Shown here: positions 37,901 through 46,584 of the stretch, piece after piece
Layout of the letters: each line of letters starts with the position of its first letter
Numbering within the stretch: position 1 is the stretch's first letter
Source of the DNA: Phytomonas francai
Lineage: Eukaryota > Euglenozoa > Kinetoplastea > Trypanosomatida > Trypanosomatidae
Length of the DNA: 64,000 nt
NCBI GenBank assembly: GCA_001766655.1
Contig: MJCC01000001.1
Location: 556,599 to 620,598 of the forward strand
Direction: 5' to 3'
Made by a program: the position numbers and the translations under genes
The notes under the pieces: generated by a model
The model's database searches: none
What the model was told of the DNA's origin: nothing
Seen by the model: only the letters and a program-made list of their open reading frames with translations

Positions 37901-39725
37901 CATGGTGCTTTCAAGTGTTGCCCAATTTTCCCTCTTTAAATCCATCCCAAAGTACACCCCCCCGACAACGAAACACTTTTTAGATCAAAATGGCGAAGCT
38001 GCGGTCGCGGTTCTGGTCTTTTCCTGCACATTTGCTTTAAACCGTCTCCACATGCTATTCGAATACCATCTAAAAGATGGGTCACAGGGTCGGATGAGCT
38101 ATAAATTTTCGACCAGAGGCCTGTTGTATATAACCAACATCAGCGTCTTGCTTGCGGTGCCGCTGGTATTGCTGGCGATGGGCCGAACCACGCAGCAATG
38201 GCGTCGCGTCCGGAGTCGAATGGCCTGCCAACCTCCGAAAGAAGGGAATAATTCGGAAAATGAGCAGGACATCGATGCCGACTCCGACGCTCAGGACGAC
38301 CTCAAGAGGATGTGCATTACAATTGTCACAAATACTCTTGAGATCGGGACAATCATCCTGACCATGACTGCACCTTTTCCCGCACTTTTTTTCCTGTATT
38401 ACGTATTTTCTAACTATACCTATCCGCTGCTCAACGCGGTTAGTTACTACCTACCCTTCATGCTATGGGTGGCCGTTGGGACCTTGCTAATTTCAGCGGT
38501 GCCGTACATGCAGGATGTGGGTGTCCCGCGAATAGTTCTGGACCTTCGCTCTGAATTCTTGACGTACGCAGTCTATAGTCTGCCATTATACTTACCCATT
38601 ATATTTGTCTTGCCGCTGCTGCTTGTCCCTCGCTTAAGCACGGCCTTTAGCCTGTTTTGCACCCTCATTCTTACGGTAGGGGGCGTCTATAAACAGGTCC
38701 GCTGGGCACTTAGGATTCTTGGCTACGCAATTATTGGGTATTTAATATATAAAGAAATCACCCGCTGCCTTGATGAATTTAAAAAGCCATACTCAAATAT
38801 ATGGATTCTGGTCTTATCTAGGCTTCGCGTGTGCATATTAGATGTATTGATTATGGGTACATGGATCTGGTATATCTCGTTATACCGCGGTAAACCATAT
38901 CACACTGGATCCCAGCGCAGTCCATGGTTTAAAAAATTCATGAAACGTCACATCTCCGAATTAGCGAAATATTTTAGCTTTCGGCTGATCTTGGACTCCA
39001 CGAAGGTGGATATGCGGGACAGCAGGAACAAATACCTGTTTTCGTTCCACCCCCATGGCGTTTTACCAGGTACCGCACTTACTGCCCCTTTCACTGACGT
39101 GTGGGAAGAAAAAGTGGGCACGAACGCTAAAACATGTGTCGCTACACATTGCGCAAGTGTAGTTTTCAATGTACCCCTTATTCGTGATTTCAACTTACGG
39201 TTGAACGCGTTATCAGTGAATCGGGGCACTATCGAAGCAAGCCTGGATCGCGGCGACAGCGCGATCATTGTTACGGGAGGTCAATCTGAGATGCTCCGAA
39301 CTGTTTCGACTGACAAATTTCTTGAGCTGGTTGCATATCACGTTGGCTTTGTACGCATAGCGATCCGTAAACGCGTGCCTCTTGTACCGCTATTGTGTTT
39401 TGGTGAACAAAACATCTTAGGCTTTCTCCAGTTTCCACGGATTCAGAGGTTAGCACTGATGTTCTTTGGATTTCCTTTTCCAATGATTTTTTACGGACGT
39501 TTTCTGCTTCCCCTGCCGCGTAAGACCCCCTTGACCCTAGTTGTAGGCCCGCCTATAGATATTCCCGCTGACGCTGATCCCGAAAATGAAGAGCACGTGA
39601 AAAAGCTAGCTGAGGTTTATTTTCAAGAGATCGAAAAGCTCTTTTATCGGTATCGTGTAGAAGCAGGCTATCCAGAAATGGTGTTGCGTTTAATCAAAAG
39701 AGAATCAAAAGGAAATCATAAATGA
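34932..39725 (+). CDS. Giant polytopic membrane protein with C-terminal DGAT2-type acyltransferase
   Basis: 1597 residues. The last 300 form a DGAT2-family domain: HPHG at 1373-1376 in KYLFSFHPHGVLPGTA, then SVNRGTIEASLDRGDSAIIVTGG, VRIAIRKRVPLVPLLCFGEQN (E1492) and LVVGPPIDIP. All lie in the order found in diacylglycerol acyltransferase 2, which makes triacylglycerol from diacylglycerol and acyl-CoA at the ER. Ahead of it are about 1250 residues with roughly 25-30 hydrophobic spans and soluble loops near 575-620 and 790-860. The membrane part contains a recurring signature around YQPFKGGHRF (about 147) with related copies near 310, 470, 680 and 945. Ordinary DGAT2 enzymes have only about 350-400 residues. 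The frame is uninterrupted, so this is a true fusion as read. The function of the N-terminal part is unknown; transport or regulation would be inference. Confidence 0.87.
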   Translation: MDQNSEGRSNRLASNKLPSEDEISTLLELFREQIALGGNSKNEGNEQDSSERQTEYSHHAFDLDYLINKRVSSFAIPSFSTTTLTIVWVLNLLVCLLCFVLAEIYHEHLDTFPLILLVILGCHLITANNFFSYLLGRHRHGAHRYQLYQPFKGGHRFVIIQFFGISCVVLCLVVAFAYTLFLLSSNSRKDVHNGLYTTSIVFGVAGNILLYLSPNYFQPRDDGNVSRQTDGKHENPTSNATFLTPSAFLELLYISPNCESALIVIFAIAQSFMSVLATLVPYIATFIGISLFLIQVLGGAIIHFLIGHAYKPGYRFVALRLHSSTDTIGFWAARALYIGSLIVNAALMKNPAILHEASFLLVCVAALNIFSIIIFLFFVRTASFRATDVTQTNSIFQFYGAVLNIVTYLLATASFTLILYITLHESELKISESGRSAKDFLHFCLQLILVFSLFLAPITQAGGCAIYGANFAILHNFQGSPAFIFVQCGFLLLYLSEFMTTVLFLFTGTYSYALVASISSAFSITCITFSVRLYNAKPNRLRWFDSSDSIASITDSNEDHSHTQGSHPGKASKQRRSESETTSDRLRSLFLNGREYNENEKSGNLQLGSLFNAGMICAYICALASFTLCLVLDLSDHYMWFYADIPRSKVLLLECLFFAVSVPLANFSARSKDIHMLYPLSRNTRFTVLHTLSWTLHMIGIVGNLFLFDQFQAKDYTVALSTHTVRGFLQFIPLILITIYIAMEYKNDVQNRQHRSLSVQALHTLNQILSKMAEKVERKEDKDALQVLFSAVSEPILQTFGVLDFPEMFHLHFPTKMGLDNEGDGQEHNEASPHLSSVCAKERAASAFSASLSNYATIGKATSNARPMLNTYERERRHQDIGIVVMLLSLASASLFALGSIPSTHEVFRLGCAVLGLIVCTGSCLGIHVGYGALLHENDSNYAFFMPFRGGAAFTSYQSLGWTAYASVLILTLVVNEVPEVLGGGGMVLAMVLSSVAQFSLFKSIPKYTPPTTKHFLDQNGEAAVAVLVFSCTFALNRLHMLFEYHLKDGSQGRMSYKFSTRGLLYITNISVLLAVPLVLLAMGRTTQQWRRVRSRMACQPPKEGNNSENEQDIDADSDAQDDLKRMCITIVTNTLEIGTIILTMTAPFPALFFLYYVFSNYTYPLLNAVSYYLPFMLWVAVGTLLISAVPYMQDVGVPRIVLDLRSEFLTYAVYSLPLYLPIIFVLPLLLVPRLSTAFSLFCTLILTVGGVYKQVRWALRILGYAIIGYLIYKEITRCLDEFKKPYSNIWILVLSRLRVCILDVLIMGTWIWYISLYRGKPYHTGSQRSPWFKKFMKRHISELAKYFSFRLILDSTKVDMRDSRNKYLFSFHPHGVLPGTALTAPFTDVWEEKVGTNAKTCVATHCASVVFNVPLIRDFNLRLNALSVNRGTIEASLDRGDSAIIVTGGQSEMLRTVSTDKFLELVAYHVGFVRIAIRKRVPLVPLLCFGEQNILGFLQFPRIQRLALMFFGFPFPMIFYGRFLLPLPRKTPLTLVVGPPIDIPADADPENEEHVKKLAEVYFQEIEKLFYRYRVEAGYPEMVLRLIKRESKGNHK

Positions 39726-40593
39726 GCCTAATCCTTTTATGAACAAAACAAAATTCAGTTCAAAAACTGCATCAGACAAAAAAAGAGAATTAGTGGATTC
39801 TAATGAGATACGGACATCTGATCATCAATCTAAGAAATTCAGCGAGAAGTGGTGTTCCTCTTGTTCAATTTTAGGGTTGATCTTTTTCTTTGTAGATGCA
39901 GCTGGATGTTCGGCAAAGATTAAAGAATCAGAATTGTGTCTATTTCTTTCTATTTGTGTGAATCTATTAGATATATCTTATTATTAGTATCAGTGCCGCG
40001 TTCCGTACGTTTGCACGCTTTTCTAGGTATAAATTTGCACATATATGAAGCGACTAAATAATTATTTATGTAAATCCTTATTAAGTATTACAATGACGGA
40101 ACTCTTACCAGTATCATACACTAGCACATATTTTTGTTGCATGTAGACACTTTGGTCAGTGTGACATGCTAATCTAAATATCATATAGTTTAATACCCAT
40201 TTCTTCGAAAAAGGGAGAAACAGAAAACAGAGAATTCTGTGCTGGTATTAACCTACGAATTACTTACATTTGGTAGTAAAGCCAATGTTGTTGTTTTTTC
40301 CTATTAGGGGGAATGCACAAAGGTACAAAATCAAAGATGGCATACCCCAATACACTAACAATACTTACTATACAGTATATTATGTCGAGATATTCCTTTA
40401 TTTAGTACAACCCCAGCACACGTTTCTTGGGAGAAAAAAAAGGAAAGCTGATTTTTATGTCGCATATGTTCACTCGAAAATATCTATAGAAAATACCCCA
40501 TATCAGTTTCAAATTTACGTTTATATAGATATCCTAAGGAATAACAGCCTTGTTGAGGAGGTGCCATGAGCGAGTAGAACAAATAAAGACAAA
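39726..40593. other. Intergenic spacer
   Basis: AT-rich. A pyrimidine tract at about 40288-40302 with AG at 40306-40307 is the best acceptor for the next gene. Two open frames (82 and 94 codons from ATG at 39739 and 40285) are judged accidental; the second spans the splice tract. Confidence 0.4.
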
Positions 40594-41886
40594 ATGCTTT
40601 GGAAGACAGTATCCCTTCTGGTACGGAGAAAACATAACCAAAAGGCCTGGTCTCCGCAAACAACCAGCACAGGGGCCGCACCACCCACCGGCTTCACAGC
40701 CCAAGAGGCGCTCCAAATTGTGTATCGCCCGATGCCTCCTGATCAAACAGTCGAATACGAAGAAGACTTCGGCACTAACCTGATGATCCATCGCGAGTTC
40801 ATTTCCAAGAGGCATCGCGATCAAATGAGCTTTGATATATCGCCCCTGGCTTACAGCGACATCGAGTTGCAACGAGGGCAGAGGCACCTAGCGGGTATTA
40901 TGAATACGGAACGCAACGCGGTGCCCATTAGCATGGCAGGTAGTGAGAATGACAGGGTTCCTTTCAACGTTGAGATTGACGCCAAAACTCAAGAACTCCA
41001 TGGTGCGCGATATTTTTTTAATGAAAACCGCATGCTCTATTGTGACCGCTTTCAGGAATTTTTCCACTCTACGCTAGCCAAGAGGCTAAGCCGGGATGGC
41101 GCAGATGCTCAGTTTCTCTTTTCTCTTATGGAAGCGTGTGCGATTATATACGGCTGTGATACGCATAACGCGCGCGAGGTGTACTATCAGATGTTCGGTG
41201 GTATAGATTTGGACTCATTGATGAGAGATGAGCAGGAACTACAACAGCGCCAACAATGTGCGGTCGACGTTCAGCGTGATTTGTCCAAGATCAGCTCCGG
41301 CCACGACCCCACAACATCCTTTGCGATCGTGCAAGAAACCATTAAATCGTTACCACCCCTCTTTGAGGATAAACCGGATGCGAGCGGTGAGACGATTCTA
41401 AGCCAACGTCATTTAGTCTCAGATGGTGGGGTTCCGGAAAATGCTGTGGTGGGGAAGGATAATACACCGCCTCACGTTGATGCACGAGAGAGCAAATCGT
41501 CTGCAGAGATTGTCCATGCTCATATACACTCTGACTACGCCCCACTTTATAAGGCGTATCTTGCTCACGCCCGAGGTGATTCACCTGTCGCGTCTTATGA
41601 TATCTCTACTCTAGGTGCTAGTGAGTATCTGAGTCAGAAGCGGCGCTGGCGGAACCTTATGGAAAAACTTGTCCGCGAAGATTATCTAAACATTTCAGAT
41701 GACGAATTTAAAGACGCAGTGCTACTGAATGAACAGCTGCACACCATCAAGTTTATGGATTTGAAGGTTGGCGATACCGTAAGGGAAATTATGGAGCTAC
41801 TGCAACGCGAAACAGGGGATGGTGGATCCTCACACCGAGATGCCCCATTTGAGCAGTTGCCGTCTAACCCAGAAGGACGTTTGTAA
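40594..41886 (+). CDS. Unknown protein, probably mitochondrial
   Basis: 430 residues starting MLWKTVSLLVRRKHNQKAW, a basic amphipathic start without acidic residues for about 45 positions that looks like a mitochondrial targeting sequence. The body is hydrophilic and mostly helical, with no membrane span. Recognisable ordered stretches are YFFNENRMLYCDRFQEFF (about 145), FSLMEACAIIYGCDTHNAREVYYQMFGG (about 180) and a C-terminal helical segment, SQKRRWRNLMEKLVREDYLN (about 348). Residues 240-315 are low complexity. No enzyme motif is seen. Size and character suit a kinetoplastid-specific mitoribosomal or RNA-processing subunit, which is inference. Confidence 0.75.
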   Translation: MLWKTVSLLVRRKHNQKAWSPQTTSTGAAPPTGFTAQEALQIVYRPMPPDQTVEYEEDFGTNLMIHREFISKRHRDQMSFDISPLAYSDIELQRGQRHLAGIMNTERNAVPISMAGSENDRVPFNVEIDAKTQELHGARYFFNENRMLYCDRFQEFFHSTLAKRLSRDGADAQFLFSLMEACAIIYGCDTHNAREVYYQMFGGIDLDSLMRDEQELQQRQQCAVDVQRDLSKISSGHDPTTSFAIVQETIKSLPPLFEDKPDASGETILSQRHLVSDGGVPENAVVGKDNTPPHVDARESKSSAEIVHAHIHSDYAPLYKAYLAHARGDSPVASYDISTLGASEYLSQKRRWRNLMEKLVREDYLNISDDEFKDAVLLNEQLHTIKFMDLKVGDTVREIMELLQRETGDGGSSHRDAPFEQLPSNPEGRL

Positions 41887-41970
41887 GGTAATTTTCTTAC
41901 TAAAAGGGTCCGGGTTTCTCTCGTGAAGGTGGGCTTTTCCCATATTTAGCACACTGGTTGATTTTTTCAA
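41887..41970. promoter_or_regulatory. Putative trans-splice acceptor for a 51-residue gene
   Basis: A pyrimidine-rich tract (about 41912-41947) ends with AG at 41948-41949, 22 bases before an ATG at 41971. This is the spacing expected of a trans-spliced transcript and supports the small gene that follows. Confidence 0.45.
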
Positions 41971-42126
41971 ATGAAAAAATGGATAGAAAGATTTCACCAT
42001 GCACAAGCTTTAAGCTATTATAGGAGGGAAGGCACATTTAATGAGGATTATACAGAGAATCCCTCTTCCCTCCGCTACAAAATGTTGCAGGCTGTGATAA
42101 GACGGGAAAAGAAAGACAAACTCTGA
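41971..42126 (+). CDS. Small basic protein, 51 residues, unknown
   Basis: ATG frame of 51 codons plus TGA, below usual length cut-offs. It starts MKKWIERFHHAQALSYYRRE. The sequence is not low complexity. It is rich in Arg, Lys, Tyr and Glu with amphipathic helix character at both ends (the second at about 34-51, SLRYKMLQAVIRREKKDKL). GC content is higher than in the flanking DNA and a splice acceptor sits just upstream. It has no membrane span. Small basic proteins of this kind occur among mitochondrial complex assembly factors and ribosomal subunits; I do not recognise this one. Independent evidence (homologues in related genomes) would decide. Confidence 0.55.
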   Translation: MKKWIERFHHAQALSYYRREGTFNEDYTENPSSLRYKMLQAVIRREKKDKL

Positions 42127-42351
42127 GACCGTGTGGATTGACACAGGTAAAATGAGCATTCTTTTCCACCACTATTATGCTTTTCTTTCCCGTTACATTG
42201 GTTGTTTTGTTAAACATAGTAAAGGAAGTGCCTTTGAGTAACGATTTACTGCTTCACATCATCAAAGCTTTAATCTTTCCTATCATAACTCTGTACTTAT
42301 TTTAACTACACCAAAACCGAAGAAACAGTGCTGCCCAACCCTGTAAGCAAG
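42127..42351. other. Short intergenic spacer before the permease
   Basis: 225 bases. A pyrimidine-rich stretch at about 42158-42212 precedes AG dinucleotides at 42219 and 42225 and would serve the transporter gene. No gene. Confidence 0.4.
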
Positions 42352-43779
42352 ATGAACGAACTTAAAAATGGCAGAGACGACACATCAGCCTCAGAAACCA
42401 TTTACTCGCCCGTAAAGCAAACAATCGACGACGTTGCAGAGACTCGGTCACGGACAGAAACGTCCTCGAATTATGAGAACAACGCATTTGGGGGTACTTA
42501 TGCTTATAAAACCTCCAATTGCTTTTTTGCCTTTATAAACCGCATCGTCCCACATGGTGGCTCCATATCAAACTCGTACAACCTGGCCTCTGTAACCATC
42601 GGTTCCGGCATTTTATCCCTGCCAGCGGCCTTTCAGAAAACCGGTATCATCCTTGGAATTGTAATGCTTCTCTTGGTTACTTTACTGTCTGTATACTCAA
42701 CATATATCCTGGGACAAGCGGCAGAAAAGACGAAGTTTCGTCTCTATACTTACGAGCTCCTTTCCAAAGGCCTCCTCCGTCGCGGTTGCGACTATTTTAC
42801 AGCTTTTATTATGTGGATGTTCTGCTTCGGTTCATGTGTGTCGTACGTCATTTCCATGGGTGATATCATCAAAAATATTACCCACGACTCCGCCTCCAGC
42901 TCGTTCCTGGCCACCACCTGGGGGAATCGGCTTCTTGTGATCATCGTGTGGACCTGCATGATGTTGCCGCTAGCCATCCCTAAAGAAATCAACAGTCTGC
43001 GCTTCGCCTCTGTGGTCGGTGTGCTCTCAATGGTGTACTTCGTCATTGTTATCGTCATCCACGCCAGCACACACGCCTTCGAGAACGGGAAACTGAAGAA
43101 CAAAGTGTCCATGTTCAAGTGGGGGAATGATGCCGCTTCTGGCATCGGCACCTTTATTTTCTCTTTTGTTTGCCAAACCAACACATTCGAGGTGCTTCGC
43201 GAAATGACCCACCCGACGCCGGCGCGGCTGACGAAGGACACGTCCTTCAGCATGAGCGCGTGCTGCCTGCTCTATATCATTGCGGGCCTCTTTGGGTATT
43301 TTGATTTCGGTGAGAGCATCGACGACTCGATTTTGCTGTACTATGATGCGAGACGGGAGCCCATGATCTTTGTATCCTACTTTGGTATCGGCCTCAAACT
43401 GTGTGTGAGTTTTGGTCTGTGCATACTTCCATCGCGCGACAGTCTTTACTACTGTCTTTCCAAGAAGTTCCCTATATTCAAGAGCGTCCAAACGGTTCCA
43501 TTCTGGCTGAACGCGGTTATCTGCGCTTCCATGTCCACTCTGGCGCTGCTGATTGGAATTGTTGGCATTCAGGTCACTGTGGTTTTTAACTTGCTCGGTG
43601 GTTTATGTGGTGGGTTCATTGGATTCATCCTTCCAGCTCTTTTCATAATGTATTGCGGAGGGTGGACTCTGAGAAATGTGGGTTGGTTTCACTACCTCAG
43701 CACTTATCTTCTGTTAATATTGGGTGTTCTGGCTGTGGTTTTTGGCACAGGGTCCACTATTTACTCCCTGGTCTCTTGA
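42352..43779 (+). CDS. Amino acid permease (AAAP/SLC38-like family)
   Basis: 475 residues from the ATG of MNELKNGRDD; a codon-earlier GTG reading is not used. A 75-residue polar N-terminus is followed by eleven predicted spans. The first carries the family signature SYNLASVTIGSGILSLPAAF, with an unwound GSGIL break that forms the substrate site in LeuT-fold transporters. FSFVCQTNTFEVLREM near residue 270 matches the conserved FAFVCH-N segment of AAAP members. Kinetoplastids have many such permeases at the plasma membrane and in organelles, each for a few amino acids; the substrate cannot be inferred here. The kinetoplastid family often occurs as tandem arrays, but only one copy is seen in this window. 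Confidence 0.93.
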   Translation: MNELKNGRDDTSASETIYSPVKQTIDDVAETRSRTETSSNYENNAFGGTYAYKTSNCFFAFINRIVPHGGSISNSYNLASVTIGSGILSLPAAFQKTGIILGIVMLLLVTLLSVYSTYILGQAAEKTKFRLYTYELLSKGLLRRGCDYFTAFIMWMFCFGSCVSYVISMGDIIKNITHDSASSSFLATTWGNRLLVIIVWTCMMLPLAIPKEINSLRFASVVGVLSMVYFVIVIVIHASTHAFENGKLKNKVSMFKWGNDAASGIGTFIFSFVCQTNTFEVLREMTHPTPARLTKDTSFSMSACCLLYIIAGLFGYFDFGESIDDSILLYYDARREPMIFVSYFGIGLKLCVSFGLCILPSRDSLYYCLSKKFPIFKSVQTVPFWLNAVICASMSTLALLIGIVGIQVTVVFNLLGGLCGGFIGFILPALFIMYCGGWTLRNVGWFHYLSTYLLLILGVLAVVFGTGSTIYSLVS

Positions 43780-44859
43780 GAAATTCCTACTTGCCATCAT
43801 ACCCTAATAATTATCAGGCTGCAGCTAGCTTTAGTGCGGATTAGTTTCGCCACATCACCTTCTTTTTTTGCTTTTACTAATTTTTGGGAAACTGTAATAT
43901 ATATATATATATATATATAGTCGTATTAAAATAAAAAAGGAAACTTGGGGACATACCCGCCTTAGTAAAAAAAAAAATATTTTTGATATTTTTAAATATT
44001 ATAAATAAACAGAAGTGATTTTATTTGTATTTCTAAAGTTGTATTAATTTAGGCACTCTTTTTTTTCTTGTTTATTTTCCCAAATTTATTGTATGGTGCA
44101 CGAAGATACTTTTTTTTGCGTTCAGTTTATATAAAGGGTAGTCGTTTCGATCTTATTTTTGAGGATCCCGATGCTCACCCACCCACCCACAAGAAAACGT
44201 ACCTCAATAATCGAGAGGGGGTACTTCTTCAGGTGCTCGATACTTTATCTTCGAGCTTCATTTTTTTCCTATTTTTTTTTTTGGAAAGGGGGCAATATTA
44301 TTTCTCCCCATATATGCGATATGGGAGTGGGGCATGTTTGACAACTGCATCTTTTTACAATGTGATTCGATCTAATGTTTTAGTAATATTTTCCTTGTTT
44401 TGAAGGAGTGTTTTCCCGGTAGAAATATTTATAAGACACGGTTAACGCGTGTTTCTATGTTCCTTTGAATTATATATGATAAAATTCAAAGCAATTTAAA
44501 AAATATGACAAGAATATTCTTTTTTGAATTAAATAAATTTAAATCTCATTTCACCTCTTTGATATTTACACCACCCACAATTAACTCTAAGTGTGGAATA
44601 AATGTTGTAATTAGGGAAAAACGGGGTGAATATGTATAAATTTTTTAATAAGATATAGACCTGGGCACGATACCATGGCTTCTAGAATTCCGTAGGAGTG
44701 GGTAAATCAGGTTTGAAACGAATCAATTGGATAATCTGGAATGATATGATCTCTCTTATATTTTGAGTCCTTTTCATTTTGTTTCGGATCTATGTTTATT
44801 TTATTCAAGCCCACACTAGCCTTTTTTATAAATCAAACTATCTCCTATTAATCTAAGCA
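43780..44859. other. Long intergenic spacer with TA microsatellite
   Basis: Over 1 kb, very AT-rich, with a TA run at 43897-43919 and several A/T homopolymers. A pyrimidine tract at about 44768-44806 leads to AG at 44808-44809 and again at 44818-44819, serving the small gene at 44860. Open frames near 44068-44403 cross T-runs and are not accepted. Confidence 0.45.
43897..43919. repeat. (AT)n microsatellite
   Basis: About eleven AT units in the 3' flank of the permease gene. Confidence 0.85.
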
Positions 44860-45030
44860 ATGTTCCCTATGATGCAAGGACCACAGGCTTTGCCTGACCA
44901 TGTCGCATACCCAATGTTCTGGAAGAATCTCAGTCGCTTCATAGCGGTGTCGACCACCACTATTGCCCTATCCTTTGCTATTCGCCACTGTGAACAACAC
45001 ACACATGCAATGCTGGTATTGAGTCTCTAA
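44860..45030 (+). CDS. Small single-span protein, 56 residues, unknown
   Basis: ATG frame of 56 codons plus TAA. It starts MFPMMQGPQALPDHVAYPMF, contains a moderately hydrophobic span (FIAVSTTTIALSFAIRH, about 27-43), and ends with a short His-rich tail and MLVLSL. The codon pattern is balanced and clearly richer in GC than the kilobase before it. A good splice tract with AG at 44808-44809 lies 50 bases upstream. The layout, a Pro/Met-rich start followed by one span, recalls small inner-membrane subunits of respiratory complexes or ATP synthase. No family is recognised, so this is inference from shape only. Confidence 0.55.
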   Translation: MFPMMQGPQALPDHVAYPMFWKNLSRFIAVSTTTIALSFAIRHCEQHTHAMLVLSL

Positions 45031-45670
45031 GGAGCACGTAATTTCGGGCTAGCTGGCAAATAGGACCCACTTATGTTGCTTTACGTGACATTGTCGTGAC
45101 TCAGTGTGCTTCCTAGCTGCTTTTTTCCCCTCATGGTTCCCTGAATTGTCTTCGTTAGTTAATAACTTTAACGCTTTAACCAAAAATGCTGGATTAAACA
45201 GGTTGAGGTATGTCTTATACTAGTTTAGTCTATGAACCTCTATGAACACTGCTCTATTCCTTTGAAACACAATTTTGTTTCCCGACCCCCACCCCCATCC
45301 CTCTCTCACTTTTCCTCTCAAATCTTTCTTTAAAAGATAACTTGGGTACCACACGGATTGGGCTTATCCCATCCCCATCCCCTTCATTCTGTTCTCACGA
45401 TACCGTGTTTCGGCTAAAGTATCTCGCTTGTAGCTCTACTATTCTCATCTTCAGGCACCTCCGAGGTTACTCAGAGACGGTCCGCCCGCTCGTCGTGTGC
45501 TCCTTCGCAACACGCCCAACCCCATCCGCGGCCCATCCGTCATCGTTACACGCGCGGCGGCTGAGCGGAGCGACCCCCCCCCCCCTGTGTCCTTTTCTTG
45601 GGAGTTTGGTGCGGCGTGCCGCTTTTGTGGGTGGGGGTGCGTGGATTCCTTATTTGCGAGCTTGGAGGGG
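45031..45670. other. Spacer, pyrimidine tract, then GC-rich leader with poly-C
   Basis: AT-rich until about 45280. A very strong pyrimidine tract follows at about 45278-45325, with AG at 45328-45329. From about 45470 the sequence becomes as GC-rich as the next gene, and the frame of that gene is open from 45434, but no ATG occurs in it. A C12 homopolymer lies at 45574-45585. Either this is a long 5' UTR or the true start was lost or shifted at the homopolymer. Confidence 0.4.
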
Positions 45671-46225
45671 ATGGGGCGGCGGGTGTTGGCCTGCACGATT
45701 GACCCCGCGAGCGCGCGCGGGGCGCTGACGGCGCCGATCCGCCTCGCGCTGACCTACGCAGACGCGGAGGCGGACAAGGGGGGGCCGCGGTGGTCGCTGT
45801 GGTACGTCGCGGACGCCGTCTTCGTCGCAACGCGGGTGCCCCTTTTCCGCTCAGGGGAGAGGGCGAGGGACGACGAGGCGGATGGGGATACGGCCGGAGG
45901 GGAGGGCGAGGGCGAAGAGAACGGCTCGTCGATTACCTCGCGGCGGGAGGGGGAGCACCATCGTCTGACGGTTCGGGTGAACCACCTCGCGGGGGCGCTC
46001 GCGCAGGTGCCGCGGCGCTGCCTCGCGCAGGTCGGCCTCCTGCAGATATGCGCCGAGGGGGGTGGCGACCCTCACGCCGAGGCGGCAGGGGAGGGTTGCG
46101 AGGTTCTTCTCAACATCGTTTGCCAAGTCTGGGAGGGGGCCGCGCCGCTGCCGGGCGTCGGGGATGCTGGCGCTGAGGGTGGCTTATCGCATTTGATGCG
46201 ATGCTTGTACAATCCGATGGAATAA
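45671..46225 (+). CDS. Unknown GC-rich-coded protein, start uncertain
   Basis: 184 residues from the first in-frame ATG, starting MGRRVLACTIDPASARGALT. The same frame is open upstream to 45434 without an ATG and reads plausible protein (SFSWEFGAACRFCGWGCVDS), so the real N-terminus may be longer. The protein has two ordered parts: about 1-65 (with RWSLWYVADAVFVATRVPLF) and about 100-184 (RLTVRVNHLAGALAQVPRRC and a C-terminal LSHLMRCLYNPME). They are split by an acidic Gly-rich loop. No motif is recognised. The base composition is unlike both neighbours: GC-rich throughout against AT-rich spacers. A frameshift at the C12 run is possible. Confidence 0.55.
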   Translation: MGRRVLACTIDPASARGALTAPIRLALTYADAEADKGGPRWSLWYVADAVFVATRVPLFRSGERARDDEADGDTAGGEGEGEENGSSITSRREGEHHRLTVRVNHLAGALAQVPRRCLAQVGLLQICAEGGGDPHAEAAGEGCEVLLNIVCQVWEGAAPLPGVGDAGAEGGLSHLMRCLYNPME

Positions 46226-46584
46226 ATAAATGGGCTCATAGGTCTCTACTCGCTTTGATTCGTATTCCTTATTACCATCTAGAGGCAAATACTTGGGCCC
46301 ACTTAATGCATCGTTTTGCATCGATTAACCTTTTTGTGGTGGAAATGTGGAAACGGATTAAAAGAGGAACGAGTTTCTATCACCTTGTTATTGTGCAATA
46401 TTTTCGGGTATTACCTGAGAATTCGCAAATGCCTTTTTTCCCTTGCGCTGGTTTCTTAGAGGATAGGATTAGCTTTTTTGACTCCCTTTTTCCAGAAGCA
46501 CAACATTCATTTATAGCCTACCGTGTTTCTTATTCTTTAGTCCTTGCAAACAACATTTTTGCCTTTTCTTTTTAAAGAGGGAAA
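46226..46584. other. Intergenic spacer with splice tract
   Basis: AT-rich. A T/C tract at about 46556-46573 with AG at 46576-46577 precedes the next ATG by 7 bases. A 124-codon frame at 46201-46575 overlaps the end of the previous gene and runs through this tract; it is not accepted. Confidence 0.4.

Noticed and set aside
39739..39987. 82-codon ATG frame just after the DGAT2 fusion
   Set aside because: It begins 13 bases after the stop with no splice tract and has no protein-like pattern.
40285..40569. 94-codon ATG frame before the putative mitochondrial protein
   Set aside because: It spans the best splice tract of the next gene, consists of AT-rich Tyr/Ile codons, and leaves only 24 bases to the next ATG.
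46201..46575. 124-codon frame overlapping the end of the GC-rich gene
   Set aside because: It overlaps coding sequence by 25 bases and runs through the splice tract of the next gene; composition follows the AT-rich spacer. Not fully excluded.
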